NCBI GenBank assembly: GCA_020633465.1
Contig: JACKDN010000017.1
Location: 124,001-188,000, forward strand
Source: Myxococcales bacterium
GTDB taxonomy: Bacteria > Myxococcota_A > Bradymonadia > UBA7976 > UBA1532
DNA: 64,000 nucleotides
Reading direction: 5' to 3'
Below the pieces are notes generated by a model. The model was not told the DNA's origin, did no database searches, and worked only from the letters and a program-made list of their open reading frames with translations. The position numbers and the translations under genes are program-made. The number at the start of each line of letters is the position of its first letter. Positions within the stretch are counted from its first letter, which is position 1. Shown piece by piece: positions 53,126 through 62,597 of the stretch.

Positions 53126-55885
53126 TCAGCGCGGGCTGCAGGCGGGCAGGGGATCCATGCACTCGCAGACGACCTCGCCCTCGGGCGTCTCGAAGCAGTC
53201 GCAGGCGCCGCCACCGCCGCCCTCGACGGGCCCGTTCGCCTGGCAGTCGGGGTGCGCGGCGCACCGCTCGGGATCGAGATCCCAGCAGGCGTCGGGTCCG
53301 TCGTACCAGCACCCCAGGACGACGCCGTCGTCCGAGGCCAGCGCGACGCAGCCCTCGACCTCTGCGCAGCGCTCGGCGTCCAGATCCGGGCACGCCCCGG
53401 CGGCGGCCACGCAGACGTCGATCACCTCGCACTGGCCGTCGGGGGGCGGCGGCGGCATCTCGCAGTTCCCCTCGGGATCGGGATCCATGCAGCCGCCCCC
53501 GCCGCCCTCGCACACCTGAAGCTGCTGCACGGCGCACCGCGGTTCGTCCGCGCAGGCGTCCGGGTCGAGCGTGCGGCACAGCTGCGCCACCGGACGGCAG
53601 CCGAAGATCGCCTCGCAGCCGCCCATGCAGTCGGGCGCCCCGTCGGGGCACGCCTCGCACATGCCGCCCACCTCGACGAACGCACAGGCGGCGTCGTCGG
53701 CGCAGGCCGCCTCGTCGAGCGCCGCGCAGCCCTCGGGCTCGTCGCGCCGCACGCAGCGGCCCTCGACGGGCTCCATGCAGTCGACGCACACCTCGACGCC
53801 CTCCTCGTTCACGAAGCAGCCGCACTCACCCGGCGGGGGCTCACCGGCCGCCTCCCACCCGCAGCCCGGCGTGTCGTCGCAGATGCCCTCGGGCAGCCCG
53901 GCGCACGGATCCATCGGCTCGTCGTCGGGCACGCACTGCGCGATCACCTCGCAGAAGCAGGGCTCGTCGGGGGGCGGGGGCGCGGCGCCGCCGGGCCCGT
54001 CGGGATCACCGCCGCCGCCGGCGCAGCCGCACACCTCGAACTCCTCGACGTGGCAGCCGGGCGCGTCGTTGCAGCGGTCCACCGGGCGGTCGGCGCAGCG
54101 ATCGCCGCCCGCCGCCGGCACGCACACCAGGTCGCCCGCGCAGTCGCAGTCCTCGCCCGGCTCGCAGCAGGGGATCTCGATCAGGTCGCAGTCGCGGGAC
54201 GCGCGGCAGGCGTCGAGGTCGAGATCCTCGCACCGCCCGGGCGGCGGCAGGATGCGGTCGACGCAGACGGGCTCGCAGCCGCAGGCCGGATCGTTCGGGT
54301 CGTCGCACATGCAGGGCGGGAAGACCAGGTCGCAGGCCGGGTCGGCGTCGCAGCGCTCGGGGTCGAGGCCCTCGCAGCCGGGGCGCGCGTCGCCCTCGCA
54401 GACGAAGCGGCCGAGGCAGGGCGCGGGCGCCGCGCCGCCGCAGGCGCAGTCCTCGTCGCCGTCGGCGCATTCGCAGGGCACGGGATCGGCCCCGAAGCCG
54501 CAGTCGTCCTCGACCCACACGCCGAAGCAGCCGGGCGTCGCGTCGCACAGATCGGGATCCTCGATCGCTCCGCACTCGCCGCCGGCGTTCGGATCGGGCT
54601 CGCACACGGTCTCGACGCGGCAGGGGGGCGCGATGAAGCCGGGCTCGTCGTCGGGCGGATCGGGCGGCTCGGGCGCGCCGGCGCCCCCGTCGCACACCTC
54701 GCGCTCGGTCAGCCGACAGCGCGGATCGGCGTTGCAGGCCTCGAGCGGCAGATCGGCGCAGGCGTCGGGGCCGTCGGGGGTGCAGACGGGCACCGGCTCG
54801 CAGACGGCGTCGCAGTCCGGCTCGGCCGGATCGCAGAAGCAGGGGGGGTCGACCCACTCGAGGTGGCAGCCCGGCGTCCGATCGCAGGCGTCGGTCGGCA
54901 CCGTCGCGCACTCGACGCGCAGGGGCTCGCAGCCGGTGAAGTTGCCGGCGGGGGGATCCTCGACCGGCGGCGCCTCGCCCTCGTCCGGCGGCGGCGGGGC
55001 GCGGCGATCGCCCTCGGCGCCCTCGTCGTAGGTGGCCCGGCAGTCCGCGCGGCTGAGGCAGGCCGCCTCACCGAGCGTCGCGCAGGCCCCCTCGGGGCGG
55101 TCGACGCAGGCGTCGCCGGTCCACAGGCAGCCGGGCTGCGCGGCGCAGGCGTCGGCGCCCAGCGCGGGGCAGTCCATCGAGCCGCGGGGCGCGCAGCGGT
55201 TGCCCATCCAGTCGCAGTCGGGGCGCGCCTGGCACAGGGGCTGGGCCAGCTCGGCGCAGGCCGCGCGCGCCGGGCCGCAACCGTCGTCGGTCCACGCGCA
55301 GCCGGCCGCCTCACAGCTGGCGGCGTCGGGCTGATCGCAGCGCTGCGCCTGGGGCTCGTCGTGGCACGCGGCGTCGTACCAGTGGCACTCGGCGGCCTCG
55401 CAGGCGCCCTGATCGCCGATGCCCGGGCACGTCTCGTCCGCCGCGTCGCAGCGCTCGCCGTCCCAGGCGCAGTCGTCGCGCGTGTCGCACGCCACGGCGT
55501 CCAGCAGGCGGCAGTCGGCCCCGGCCAGCGCCTCGCAGCGGGCGAAGTCACCGTTGATGTCGTCGCGGGCCAGGCAGTCGTCGCGCTCGAGGCACTGGGC
55601 CTCGCCCAGCGCCAGGCAGGGGGCGGAGGCGGCGTCCTGGCAGGCGCCGTCGCCGTAGGCGCAGTCGTCGCGGCGCGCGCAGGCGGCCTCGCTCAGCGAC
55701 GCGCAGGCGCCGCCGGGCGCGCCGCCCATGCCGGGGTCGCCCCCCATGCCGCCGACCCCGCCGTCGTCGGTCTGTCCACCGCCGCCCTGGCCGCCGGCGC
55801 CCTCGTCCCCGTTCGAGTCGTCCGGCTCGCAGCCCCAGGCGCCCAGGGCCAGGCCGAGACAGAGACACAGTCGAATCACGCGCAT
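53126..55885 (-). CDS. Cysteine-rich repeat lipoprotein (CxxL-C type)
   Basis: The start at 55885 gives MRVIRLCLCLGLALGAWGC, a lipoprotein signal with lipobox AWGC. A Gly/Asp/Met-rich linker precedes 919 residues made of many Cys modules of about 35-50 residues, CxxL(D/S)xxxCxxxxxC with acidic insertions. This pattern differs from the GC-W family at 5.9-7.9 and 14.1-16.0 kb, but is shared with 56883-59303. No enzyme signature is visible. I infer a large disulfide-stabilised, surface-exposed protein. Confidence 0.78.
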   Translation of the reverse strand: MRVIRLCLCLGLALGAWGCEPDDSNGDEGAGGQGGGGQTDDGGVGGMGGDPGMGGAPGGACASLSEAACARRDDCAYGDGACQDAASAPCLALGEAQCLERDDCLARDDINGDFARCEALAGADCRLLDAVACDTRDDCAWDGERCDAADETCPGIGDQGACEAAECHWYDAACHDEPQAQRCDQPDAASCEAAGCAWTDDGCGPARAACAELAQPLCQARPDCDWMGNRCAPRGSMDCPALGADACAAQPGCLWTGDACVDRPEGACATLGEAACLSRADCRATYDEGAEGDRRAPPPPDEGEAPPVEDPPAGNFTGCEPLRVECATVPTDACDRTPGCHLEWVDPPCFCDPAEPDCDAVCEPVPVCTPDGPDACADLPLEACNADPRCRLTEREVCDGGAGAPEPPDPPDDEPGFIAPPCRVETVCEPDPNAGGECGAIEDPDLCDATPGCFGVWVEDDCGFGADPVPCECADGDEDCACGGAAPAPCLGRFVCEGDARPGCEGLDPERCDADPACDLVFPPCMCDDPNDPACGCEPVCVDRILPPPGRCEDLDLDACRASRDCDLIEIPCCEPGEDCDCAGDLVCVPAAGGDRCADRPVDRCNDAPGCHVEEFEVCGCAGGGGDPDGPGGAAPPPPDEPCFCEVIAQCVPDDEPMDPCAGLPEGICDDTPGCGWEAAGEPPPGECGCFVNEEGVEVCVDCMEPVEGRCVRRDEPEGCAALDEAACADDAACAFVEVGGMCEACPDGAPDCMGGCEAIFGCRPVAQLCRTLDPDACADEPRCAVQQLQVCEGGGGGCMDPDPEGNCEMPPPPPDGQCEVIDVCVAAAGACPDLDAERCAEVEGCVALASDDGVVLGCWYDGPDACWDLDPERCAAHPDCQANGPVEGGGGGACDCFETPEGEVVCECMDPLPACSPR

Positions 55886-56096
55886 CGTGGTCACTCCCCT
55901 CAGAGGCGTATCGAAGCTCCCGTACGGGGCACCCGACGCGTGCAAGATCGGTTCCTTACGCCGCGCCGCGCCGCGGGGTCGCCCGGCGGCCGGGCGACGC
56001 GGATTTCCGAGGGCGCCTCGCCAGAAATCGGAGGCCGCGGTTGACCCCTCCCGGCAGGCGCGCGACACAGGATCGAACCCGCGCGAGGAGGCCCCG

Positions 56097-56834
56097 ATGA
56101 CCGACGTCCGCTATGCCCTGTACTACTGGCCCATGCTGCCCGGCCGCGGTGAGTTTCCGCGCCTTGCGCTCGAGGTGGCCGGCGCGCCCTACGACGACGT
56201 GGCGCGGCGCCCCGAGGCCGAGGGCGGGGGCGTCGCCGCGGTGCAGCGCGCCCTGTCCGGCGCGCTCGGCTTCCCGCCGCCCTACGCGCCGCCGGTGTTG
56301 GTGGCGGGCGAGCTGGTCGTCGCGCAGAGCGCCCTCATCTGCCGCTTCGTCGGCGAGCGCCACGGCCTCGCGCCCGCCGACGAGGCCGGGCGGCTCGCGG
56401 CCTTCCAAGTGCAGCTGACGTTGGCCGATCTGGTCGACGAGGTGCACGACACCCACCACCCGGTGTCGTCGGCGCTGTACTACGAGGATCAGCGCGAGGC
56501 CGCCCGCGAGGCGTCGGCCCGCTTCCTGGCCGACCGCCTGCCCAAGTACCTGGCGTGGCTCGAGCGCGTCGTGCAGGCGAACGGCGGGGGCGACCACCTG
56601 ATCGGCGGGGCGCTCGGGTACGCCGATCTGTCCCTGTTTCAGGTGGTCGAGGGCCTGCGCTTCGCCTTCCCGCGGGGCGCGGCGCGCGCGCTCGAGGCCG
56701 CGCCGGGGGTGCGCCGGGTGGTCGCCGCGGCGGCCGCGGACGAGCGCCTGCAGCGTTACCTGGCCTCACCACGGCGGATGGACTTCAACGCCCACGGCAT
56801 CTTCCGGCGGTATCCGGAGCTGGACGCGGCGTGA
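56097..56834 (+). CDS. Glutathione S-transferase-like protein
   Basis: The start follows GCGAGGAGGCCCCG. The 245-residue protein has a thioredoxin-like N-domain (YALYYWPMLPGRGEFPRLALE) with a Tyr near the N-terminus as in many GSTs, QSALICRFVGERHGLAP, and the helical C-domain (LTLADLVDEVHD, IGGALGYADLSLFQVVEGL). Substrate cannot be predicted. It lies between two minus-strand Cys-rich lipoprotein genes and ends at a strong hairpin. Confidence 0.83.
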   Translation: MTDVRYALYYWPMLPGRGEFPRLALEVAGAPYDDVARRPEAEGGGVAAVQRALSGALGFPPPYAPPVLVAGELVVAQSALICRFVGERHGLAPADEAGRLAAFQVQLTLADLVDEVHDTHHPVSSALYYEDQREAAREASARFLADRLPKYLAWLERVVQANGGGDHLIGGALGYADLSLFQVVEGLRFAFPRGAARALEAAPGVRRVVAAAAADERLQRYLASPRRMDFNAHGIFRRYPELDAA

Positions 56835-56842
56835 TCGGGGGC

Positions 56843-56868
56843 CGGCGCCGAGCGTCGGCTCGGCGCCG
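56843..56868. terminator. Hairpin between convergent GST and lipoprotein genes
   Basis: An 11-bp perfect stem (CGGCGCCGAGC with GCTCGGCGCCG) and a GTCG loop fill the 48-bp convergent gap. It could terminate both genes. It has no T run, so termination would be of the high-G+C type and is inferred. Confidence 0.6.
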
Positions 56869-56882
56869 ACCGGACGCCACCC

Positions 56883-59303
56883 TCAGAGGGGCTGGCAGCT
56901 CACGTCGCAGGGGGGCGGGATCGGCTCGGGGCACAGCTCGCCCGGCGGGCACATCTCGACGCCGCCGCCGCCATCGCAAGCCTCGACGAGGCCGCAGCCG
57001 CGCACCTGGTCGCAGCTGTCGATGGGCTGGCTGCCGCAGACGTTCCAGGCGTCCTGGCAGAGGTTGGCGCAGGCGCACGCGGGATCGTCCGGCGCGCAGG
57101 GCGGGCAGCCGTCCACCGGCGCGGCCATCAGGCAGTCGGCCCGGTTGCGGCACCCCACCTCGTCGAGCGTCTCGCACGCCGGCGGGCCCGCCGGCACGCA
57201 CTGCTGGCCGATCGGGCAGGCGCAGGGCTCGCCGTCGCGGCAGGGCGGGCACTCGATGTTCTCGAGCGCGCAGTCGGCGCGCGCGTCGCAGCTGCGCGGG
57301 TCGAGCTCGAAGCACGGCGCCTCGCCGCCGCCGGCCGGCTGGCAGATCGCCGGCGGCAGCTCGCAGACGCACGCGGGATCGTCCGCCGGGCAGGCGCAGG
57401 GCTGGGGCTCGACCAGCTCGCAGGCGCCGTCCGCCTCGCACGCGTCGGGCGCGCGATCTTCGCAGCGCCCCTGATCGGGCGCCTCGACGCACTGGCCGAC
57501 GGGCACCGCGATCAGCGGCTGCGCGCACATGCAGATCTCGTTGCCCTCCGCATCGATCTCGCACACGCAGGGATCGGGCGGGGGCGGCAGCGCCTCGTCC
57601 TGCCAGGCGCAGCCGCGGGCCTGCTCGCACGCGAAGAAGTCGAGGCCGGCGCAGCCCTGCGGCTGCGGCGCCGGCACGCACTGGCCGACGCCCGGCACGG
57701 GGCCGCCGCACTCGCACACCTCGCGGCCGTTCTCGTCGACGAAGCAGCGGCAGGGCACGTCGCCCTCGCCGCCGCCGAGCTCCCACTGGCAGTCGGCGGC
57801 GCGGAGGCAGGCGGCCTCGTCGAGGCGGCCACACGCGTCGACCGGGTTGGCGGGCTGGCACGCGAAGCAGTCGTCGCAGGGCACGGGATCGCAGGGGCCG
57901 TCGGGATCGCACGGCGCCGGCCGGCAGGCGCAGTCGGCCTGCTCGGCCCACGCGCAGTCCGGCCGCGCGGCGCAGGCGTCGGCGTCGCCCAGATCGTCGC
58001 AGGCGGGGGCCGCGTTGCAGACGGCCACGATCTCGCAGACGCAGTCGTCGGGCGGCGGCGGGGCCGGGCGCGCGCCGTCGTCCGGCGGCACGGGATCCGC
58101 GCCGCCGCCCGCGCAGTCGCAGCGCTCGACCTGATCGACGACGCAGCCCGGCGTCGCGCCGCACACCTCGGGCGGCAGCCCCACGCACGCCGGCGCCGCG
58201 GCCACGCACCGGGTGACCTCCTGGCAGGGCTCGGGCGCGATGATGATGCGGTCGGCCCCGTCGGGCGGCGGGGCGGCGCCGGCGCCGCCGTCCTGGCAGA
58301 CGATCTCGACCTCGAGGGCGCACTGGCCGTCCGCCTCGCAGGCGTCGGGGGCGCGGTCGGCGCAGCCGTCGGGATCGTCGGGCACGCACACCGGCTGAGG
58401 CTCGCAGCCGGGCTCGGCGCAGACGCAGTCCTCGCCCGGCGCGCATTCGCAGGGCGGCGGCATCGGGCAGGGGACCGGCAGCTCCTCGACGTGGCAGCCG
58501 GGGGTGCGGCCGCAGGCCTCGATGGGTACGTCGTTGCAGGTCACCGCGCTCGGCGCGCAGCCCGCGAACTGGGGCTCGCAGTCGCAGGGGGGCTCGGGCG
58601 CGCCCGGCTCCGGCGCCTCGCAGGCGCAGTCGACCTCGTCGAACAGCGCAGCGCAGTCGGCGCGCAGGGCGCAGCCGGCGGCGTCGAGCTCGGCGCAGGC
58701 GCCGCCGGGCAGCGGGTGGCAGGCGCCCTCGTGCCAGCCGCAGGCGCCGCCGCGCAGGGCGCAGTCGTCCTCGGCGAGCGACTCGCAGGGGGCCTGCAGG
58801 GGATCGGGCACGCAGCGATCGCCGCGGGTCAGGCACTCGGGGTGGGTGCGGCAGACGGCGGCGTTGTAGCGGTAGCAGGGATCGGCCTCGGCGGGCGCGA
58901 GGCAGCCGGTGTCGGTCCAGATGCAGCTGGCCGCCTCGCAGGCGGCCGCGTCGGGCTGGTCGCAGCTGGGGGCGGGGGCGCCGCCCATGCCGGGCGCGCC
59001 GCCCATGCCGGGCTGTCCGCCGGCCCCGGGCTCGCCGCCCATGCCGGGCGCGCCGCCCATGCCCGGGGCGCCGCCCGCGCCAGGCTCGCCGCCCACGCCG
59101 GGTTGGCCGCCCGCGCCGGGCTCGCCACCCGCGCCAGGCTCGCCACCCGCGCCGGGCGCGCCGCCCATGCCGCCGGCGCCCGGCAGGCTGGCGTCGGCCT
59201 GCCCGCCGCCCGCCCCGCCGGCGCCGTCGTCTTCACCGTCGTCGGTCTCGCATCCCCAGGACAGGACGGCCAGGACGGCCAACCCCCACGCTACGCGTCG
59301 CAT
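56883..59303 (-). CDS. Cysteine-rich repeat lipoprotein with Gly-rich stalk, paralogue of 53126-55885
   Basis: The start at 59303 gives MRRVAWGLAVLAVLSWGC, a lipoprotein signal. Residues about 40-110 are a collagen-like (P-G-A/M-G-G) stalk. The remaining roughly 690 residues are Cys modules of the same CxxL...C type as 53126-55885. Related module pairs suggest duplication followed by divergence. It is probably surface-exposed. Confidence 0.8.
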   Translation of the reverse strand: MRRVAWGLAVLAVLSWGCETDDGEDDGAGGAGGGQADASLPGAGGMGGAPGAGGEPGAGGEPGAGGQPGVGGEPGAGGAPGMGGAPGMGGEPGAGGQPGMGGAPGMGGAPAPSCDQPDAAACEAASCIWTDTGCLAPAEADPCYRYNAAVCRTHPECLTRGDRCVPDPLQAPCESLAEDDCALRGGACGWHEGACHPLPGGACAELDAAGCALRADCAALFDEVDCACEAPEPGAPEPPCDCEPQFAGCAPSAVTCNDVPIEACGRTPGCHVEELPVPCPMPPPCECAPGEDCVCAEPGCEPQPVCVPDDPDGCADRAPDACEADGQCALEVEIVCQDGGAGAAPPPDGADRIIIAPEPCQEVTRCVAAAPACVGLPPEVCGATPGCVVDQVERCDCAGGGADPVPPDDGARPAPPPPDDCVCEIVAVCNAAPACDDLGDADACAARPDCAWAEQADCACRPAPCDPDGPCDPVPCDDCFACQPANPVDACGRLDEAACLRAADCQWELGGGEGDVPCRCFVDENGREVCECGGPVPGVGQCVPAPQPQGCAGLDFFACEQARGCAWQDEALPPPPDPCVCEIDAEGNEICMCAQPLIAVPVGQCVEAPDQGRCEDRAPDACEADGACELVEPQPCACPADDPACVCELPPAICQPAGGGEAPCFELDPRSCDARADCALENIECPPCRDGEPCACPIGQQCVPAGPPACETLDEVGCRNRADCLMAAPVDGCPPCAPDDPACACANLCQDAWNVCGSQPIDSCDQVRGCGLVEACDGGGGVEMCPPGELCPEPIPPPCDVSCQPL
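58974..59183. repeat. Collagen-like PGxGG hexapeptide repeat (11 units)
   Basis: The minus-strand protein has eleven PGAGG, PGMGG or PGVGG units with one variable residue between them (A, E or Q). At the DNA level the units vary, so this is an old expansion rather than a fresh tandem copy. Confidence 0.8.
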
Positions 59304-59446
59304 GCTCGTCTCCCCGTTGCCTCCGTGGACGCGCCGACGATAGCAGAGGCGCCCGGGTCTGCCCCAACGCTATTGGTGGCGGTCGCGCATCGAGGGGGCG
59401 CGCGCCGCGCAGCGCCCCGAACCCGCTCGGGGTGCCTCGTGGGCGC

Positions 59447-59770
59447 CTACCGCGGAGGCATCAGCTGCTCGCGCGGCAGCGGCTCGGCCACCGGCGCGGC
59501 CACGCCCGGCGCGTGCCGGAACTGATCGCGGCAGGCCTGCAGGCACTCGCGGAAGCGCGCGTCGAGGCGCGTCAGATCCTGTTCGCCGGCCTTGGCCGCC
59601 GCGCGCGCCTCGGTGGCGCAGTCGACCGCGCACACGCGATCGCGGGCGGCCAGCTCGCCCACGGACGGCGTGCGCTCCTCCGGCGGCACCAGCACCTTGG
59701 TGTAGACCACCCCGGCGATCATCAGCGTGGTCACCAGGCCCATCAGCAGGAACAGCAGTCGCAGCGACAT
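59447..59770 (-). CDS. Small membrane protein with twin CX3C motif
   Basis: The start at 59770 gives MSLRLLFLLMGLVTTLMIAG, one membrane helix. The 107-residue protein then has a helical hairpin with CAVDC and CLQAC (each CX3C) 24 residues apart, as in twin-CX3C proteins such as the small TIM chaperones. Disulfides between the helices are predicted. No family recognised. The location outside the cytoplasm is inferred from the membrane helix. Confidence 0.6.
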   Translation of the reverse strand: MSLRLLFLLMGLVTTLMIAGVVYTKVLVPPEERTPSVGELAARDRVCAVDCATEARAAAKAGEQDLTRLDARFRECLQACRDQFRHAPGVAAPVAEPLPREQLMPPR

Positions 59771-59954
59771 CGCGGCGGCCCTCGGGGGGCGGAGGACAAG
59801 GGGCGGATTCTGGCGTCCGAGGGCCGTGAGTTCAAGCGGGGCGGGCGGCCGGCCGTCGCGCGGCGGCCCCGCGGGCCGGGGCGACGCGGGGGTGGCCTTC
59901 CCCCCGGCGGGGCGGCTGTGGCATGACGCGGCCCGGTCGGACGGGGAGGACGCG

Positions 59955-61007
59955 ATGACGCCGGGGGCGCCGAAGGTGCTGGTGATGGGGTGCGGGGGCA
60001 TCGGCGGGACGGTCGCCGGGCACCTCGCCGAGCTGGGCTGCGACGTGCGCGCGGTGTCGCGCAACCCGGCGGTGGTCGAGGCGGTCGGGGCCCACGGCTT
60101 CCGCCTGGTGGGCGAGGCCGGCGCCCGCACGGTGCCCGGGCGGGCGCTGGCCGGGGTGCCCGCGGACGAGGGGCCCTTCGACTTCGTCCTGTTGGCGACG
60201 CAGCCGACCGACGTCGAGGCGGCCGCGCGGCAGGCGGCGCCCCACCTGGCCCCCGACGGGCGGATGGTGTGCTTCCAGAACGGGCTGTGCGAAGAGCGCG
60301 TGGCGGCGGTGCTGGGCGATCGGGCGCGCGTCGTGGGCGGCATCGTCGCCTGGGGGGCCACGATGGTCGAGCCGGGGGTCTTCGACAAGACCAGCGCGGG
60401 CGGCTTCGTGGTCGGCCGCTACGACGGGGCCGAGGACGCCGCCCTGGATCCCCTGTGCACGCTGCTCGAGAGCATCGGGCCGGTGCAGCGCACCGCGAAC
60501 CTGGCGGGCGCGCGGTGGAGCAAGCTGGCGCTGAACTGCGCGGTGTCGACGCTGGGCACGCTGCACGGCACGGCGTTGGGGCCGGTGCTGCGCAGCCGAC
60601 GCGCCCGCCGGCTGGCGCTCGAGATCATGAGCGAGGTGGTCGAGGTGGCGCGGCGCGCCGAGGTGAAGCTCGAGAAGGTGGCCGGCACGCTCGACCTCGA
60701 CTGGATGGCGCTGACGCCCGCCGAGCGCGCGACGCCCGGGTCGGTCGGCCTGGCGTCGAAGCACGCGATGGTGCTGGCGGTGGGCACGCGCTACCGCCGC
60801 CTCTACAGCTCGATGCTGCGGGCCATCGAGGCGGGCAAGCCGCCGGCCATCGACTTCCTGAACGGTGAGATCGCCGCCCGGGGGCGGCAGTACGAGGTGC
60901 CCACGCCGGTCAACGCGGCGGTGACCGACGCGGTGAAGGCCATCGCCGCCGGCCGCGCGCAGCCGGGGCGGCCGCTGGTGTTGTCGGTGTACGAGGAGAC
61001 GCGATGA
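59955..61007 (+). CDS. panE: 2-dehydropantoate 2-reductase-like protein
   Basis: The start follows GGGGAGG. The 350-residue protein has KVLVMGCGGIGGTVAGHLAE, an NADP-binding Rossmann fold, and NGLCEERVAAVLGDRARVVG plus RWSKLALNCAVSTLGTLHGT, matching ketopantoate reductases (panE/apbA family). It would reduce 2-dehydropantoate in pantothenate synthesis, but the family includes other ketoacid reductases. The C-terminal 60 residues are longer than usual. It overlaps xth by 4 bp (ATGA). Confidence 0.85.
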   Translation: MTPGAPKVLVMGCGGIGGTVAGHLAELGCDVRAVSRNPAVVEAVGAHGFRLVGEAGARTVPGRALAGVPADEGPFDFVLLATQPTDVEAAARQAAPHLAPDGRMVCFQNGLCEERVAAVLGDRARVVGGIVAWGATMVEPGVFDKTSAGGFVVGRYDGAEDAALDPLCTLLESIGPVQRTANLAGARWSKLALNCAVSTLGTLHGTALGPVLRSRRARRLALEIMSEVVEVARRAEVKLEKVAGTLDLDWMALTPAERATPGSVGLASKHAMVLAVGTRYRRLYSSMLRAIEAGKPPAIDFLNGEIAARGRQYEVPTPVNAAVTDAVKAIAAGRAQPGRPLVLSVYEETR

Positions 61008-61771
61008 GGTTGGTCAGCTGGAACGTCAACGGCATCCGGGCGTGCCTGAACAAGGGCTTCCTGGAGTGGCTCGCGGTCGAGCAGCCCGACGTGGTGTGCC
61101 TGCAGGAGACGCGGGTGCACCCGAAGCAGCTGCCGCCCGAGCTGGCCGACATCGTCGACTACCACGCCACGTGGGTGCCGGCCGAGAAGCTGGGCTACAG
61201 CGGGGTGGCGACGCTGTCGCGGGTGCCGCCGGACGCGATCACCGCCGGCCTCGACGATCCGCACTTCGACGCCGAGGGGCGCACGCTGATCACGCGCCAC
61301 GGGGACGTCACGATCGTCAACGGCTACTTCCCCAACGGGCAGCGCGACCACGCGCGGGTGCCCTACAAGCACGCCTACTACAAGCGGCTGCTGCAGGTGG
61401 TGCAGGCGCGGCGCGCCGCCGGCGAGAAGGTGGTCGTGTGCGGCGATCTGAACACCGCGCATCACGAGATCGACCTGAAGAACTGGAAGGCCAACCGCAA
61501 GACCACCGGCTTCCTCAACGAGGAGCGCGTGTGGCTCGACGCCTTCGAGGCGGTGGGCCTGAGCGACGCCTTCCGCCGCCTGTACCCCGACGCCGAGGAT
61601 CGCTACACGTGGTGGTCGCAGCGCGGCGACGTGCGCGCGCGCAACGTCGGGTGGCGCATCGACTATCACTTCGTCTGCGACGCGCTGTGGCCGCGGGTGA
61701 AGGACGCGAAGATCCACGATCAGGTGATGGGCAGCGATCACTGCCCGATCGAGCTGGTGCTGGCCGACTGA
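61004..61771 (+). CDS. xth: Exodeoxyribonuclease III
   Basis: A 255-residue exonuclease III with SWNVNGIRACLNKG, LQETRVHP, GDLNTAHHEIDLKNW, WRIDYHFV and a terminal GSDHCPIELVL. All catalytic signatures are present. It is an AP endonuclease and 3'-5' exonuclease in base-excision repair. It overlaps the panE-like gene by ATGA. The convergent outer-membrane gene ends 10 bp after it. Confidence 0.93.
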   Translation: MRLVSWNVNGIRACLNKGFLEWLAVEQPDVVCLQETRVHPKQLPPELADIVDYHATWVPAEKLGYSGVATLSRVPPDAITAGLDDPHFDAEGRTLITRHGDVTIVNGYFPNGQRDHARVPYKHAYYKRLLQVVQARRAAGEKVVVCGDLNTAHHEIDLKNWKANRKTTGFLNEERVWLDAFEAVGLSDAFRRLYPDAEDRYTWWSQRGDVRARNVGWRIDYHFVCDALWPRVKDAKIHDQVMGSDHCPIELVLAD

Positions 61772-61781
61772 GCCTGCTCGC

Positions 61782-62597
61782 TCAGAAGCGCCAGAACAGG
61801 TCGAAATCGGGGAACCAGATCGGGTCGCCGACGAACAGGTTCAGCGTCGGCACGCTGTAGTGGCCGTAGCCCAGGCCCAGCTTCAGGTTGAAGCTGTTCC
61901 AGCTCCAGAAGGCGCTCAGCAGCGCGTTGGCCTGCCTGCCGTCGGTCAGATCGGCCTCGGCGTCGGCGTTGAACTCGATGGACGTGCGGGGATCGATCTG
62001 GGTGGTCGTGCTGGCGTTCGCGCTGGCGTCCTGGAACACCGACAGCCGCGTCTCGAGCACCCACGAGAAGGTGCGGCTGACGTACCACTCGCCGGCGAGC
62101 CCCAGGGTGCCCGTCGACACCGCCGCGACCCCGCCGATGTCGTAGTCCTCCTCGTCGAGGGCCTCGTCGGTGTCGGTCTTGACCGCGGTGTAGCTGCCGC
62201 GCAGGTGCACGCCGAGGCCGTCGCCGCGCCACGACGCGGTCAGCTCGAGGGGCGCGGCGTAGAAGCGCACGTCGGCGGCGTCCGCGTCGTAGTCCTGGAG
62301 CTTCAGCGAGAAGATGCCCCCGCTCAGCCCGACCGACCAGGGGCCGCTCGACCACACGGTCCACTTCAGGTCGAGGTTCGAGATCTTCAGCACCCAGGGC
62401 AGCGTCTGCGTGCCCACCTGCAGGCTGTCGACGATGCCGTACTGGAAGCGGAACAGCCCCAACCGCCACTCGTTGCGGTGCAGCGTCAGCGCCGTCCAGT
62501 CGGTGGCGGGATCGTCGTCGATCCAGGCCTGCGCGGACAGGGGCGCCGCCAGCAGCGCGGTGCCCAGCAGCGTCGCCTTCGACCGCGCTGCGCTCAA
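61782..62597 (-). CDS. Outer-membrane beta-barrel protein
   Basis: TTG at 62597 overlaps the previous stop (TTGA). It encodes MSAARSKATLLGTALLAAPLSAQA, a signal peptide. The 271-residue protein alternates strands (LKISNLDLKWTVWSSG, LGVHLRGSYTAV, FNLKLGLGYGHYS) and ends in Trp-Arg-Phe, the C-terminal Phe favoured by BAM-dependent barrels. It is the third gene of a minus-strand trio. Family unknown. Confidence 0.75.
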   Translation of the reverse strand: MSAARSKATLLGTALLAAPLSAQAWIDDDPATDWTALTLHRNEWRLGLFRFQYGIVDSLQVGTQTLPWVLKISNLDLKWTVWSSGPWSVGLSGGIFSLKLQDYDADAADVRFYAAPLELTASWRGDGLGVHLRGSYTAVKTDTDEALDEEDYDIGGVAAVSTGTLGLAGEWYVSRTFSWVLETRLSVFQDASANASTTTQIDPRTSIEFNADAEADLTDGRQANALLSAFWSWNSFNLKLGLGYGHYSVPTLNLFVGDPIWFPDFDLFWRF

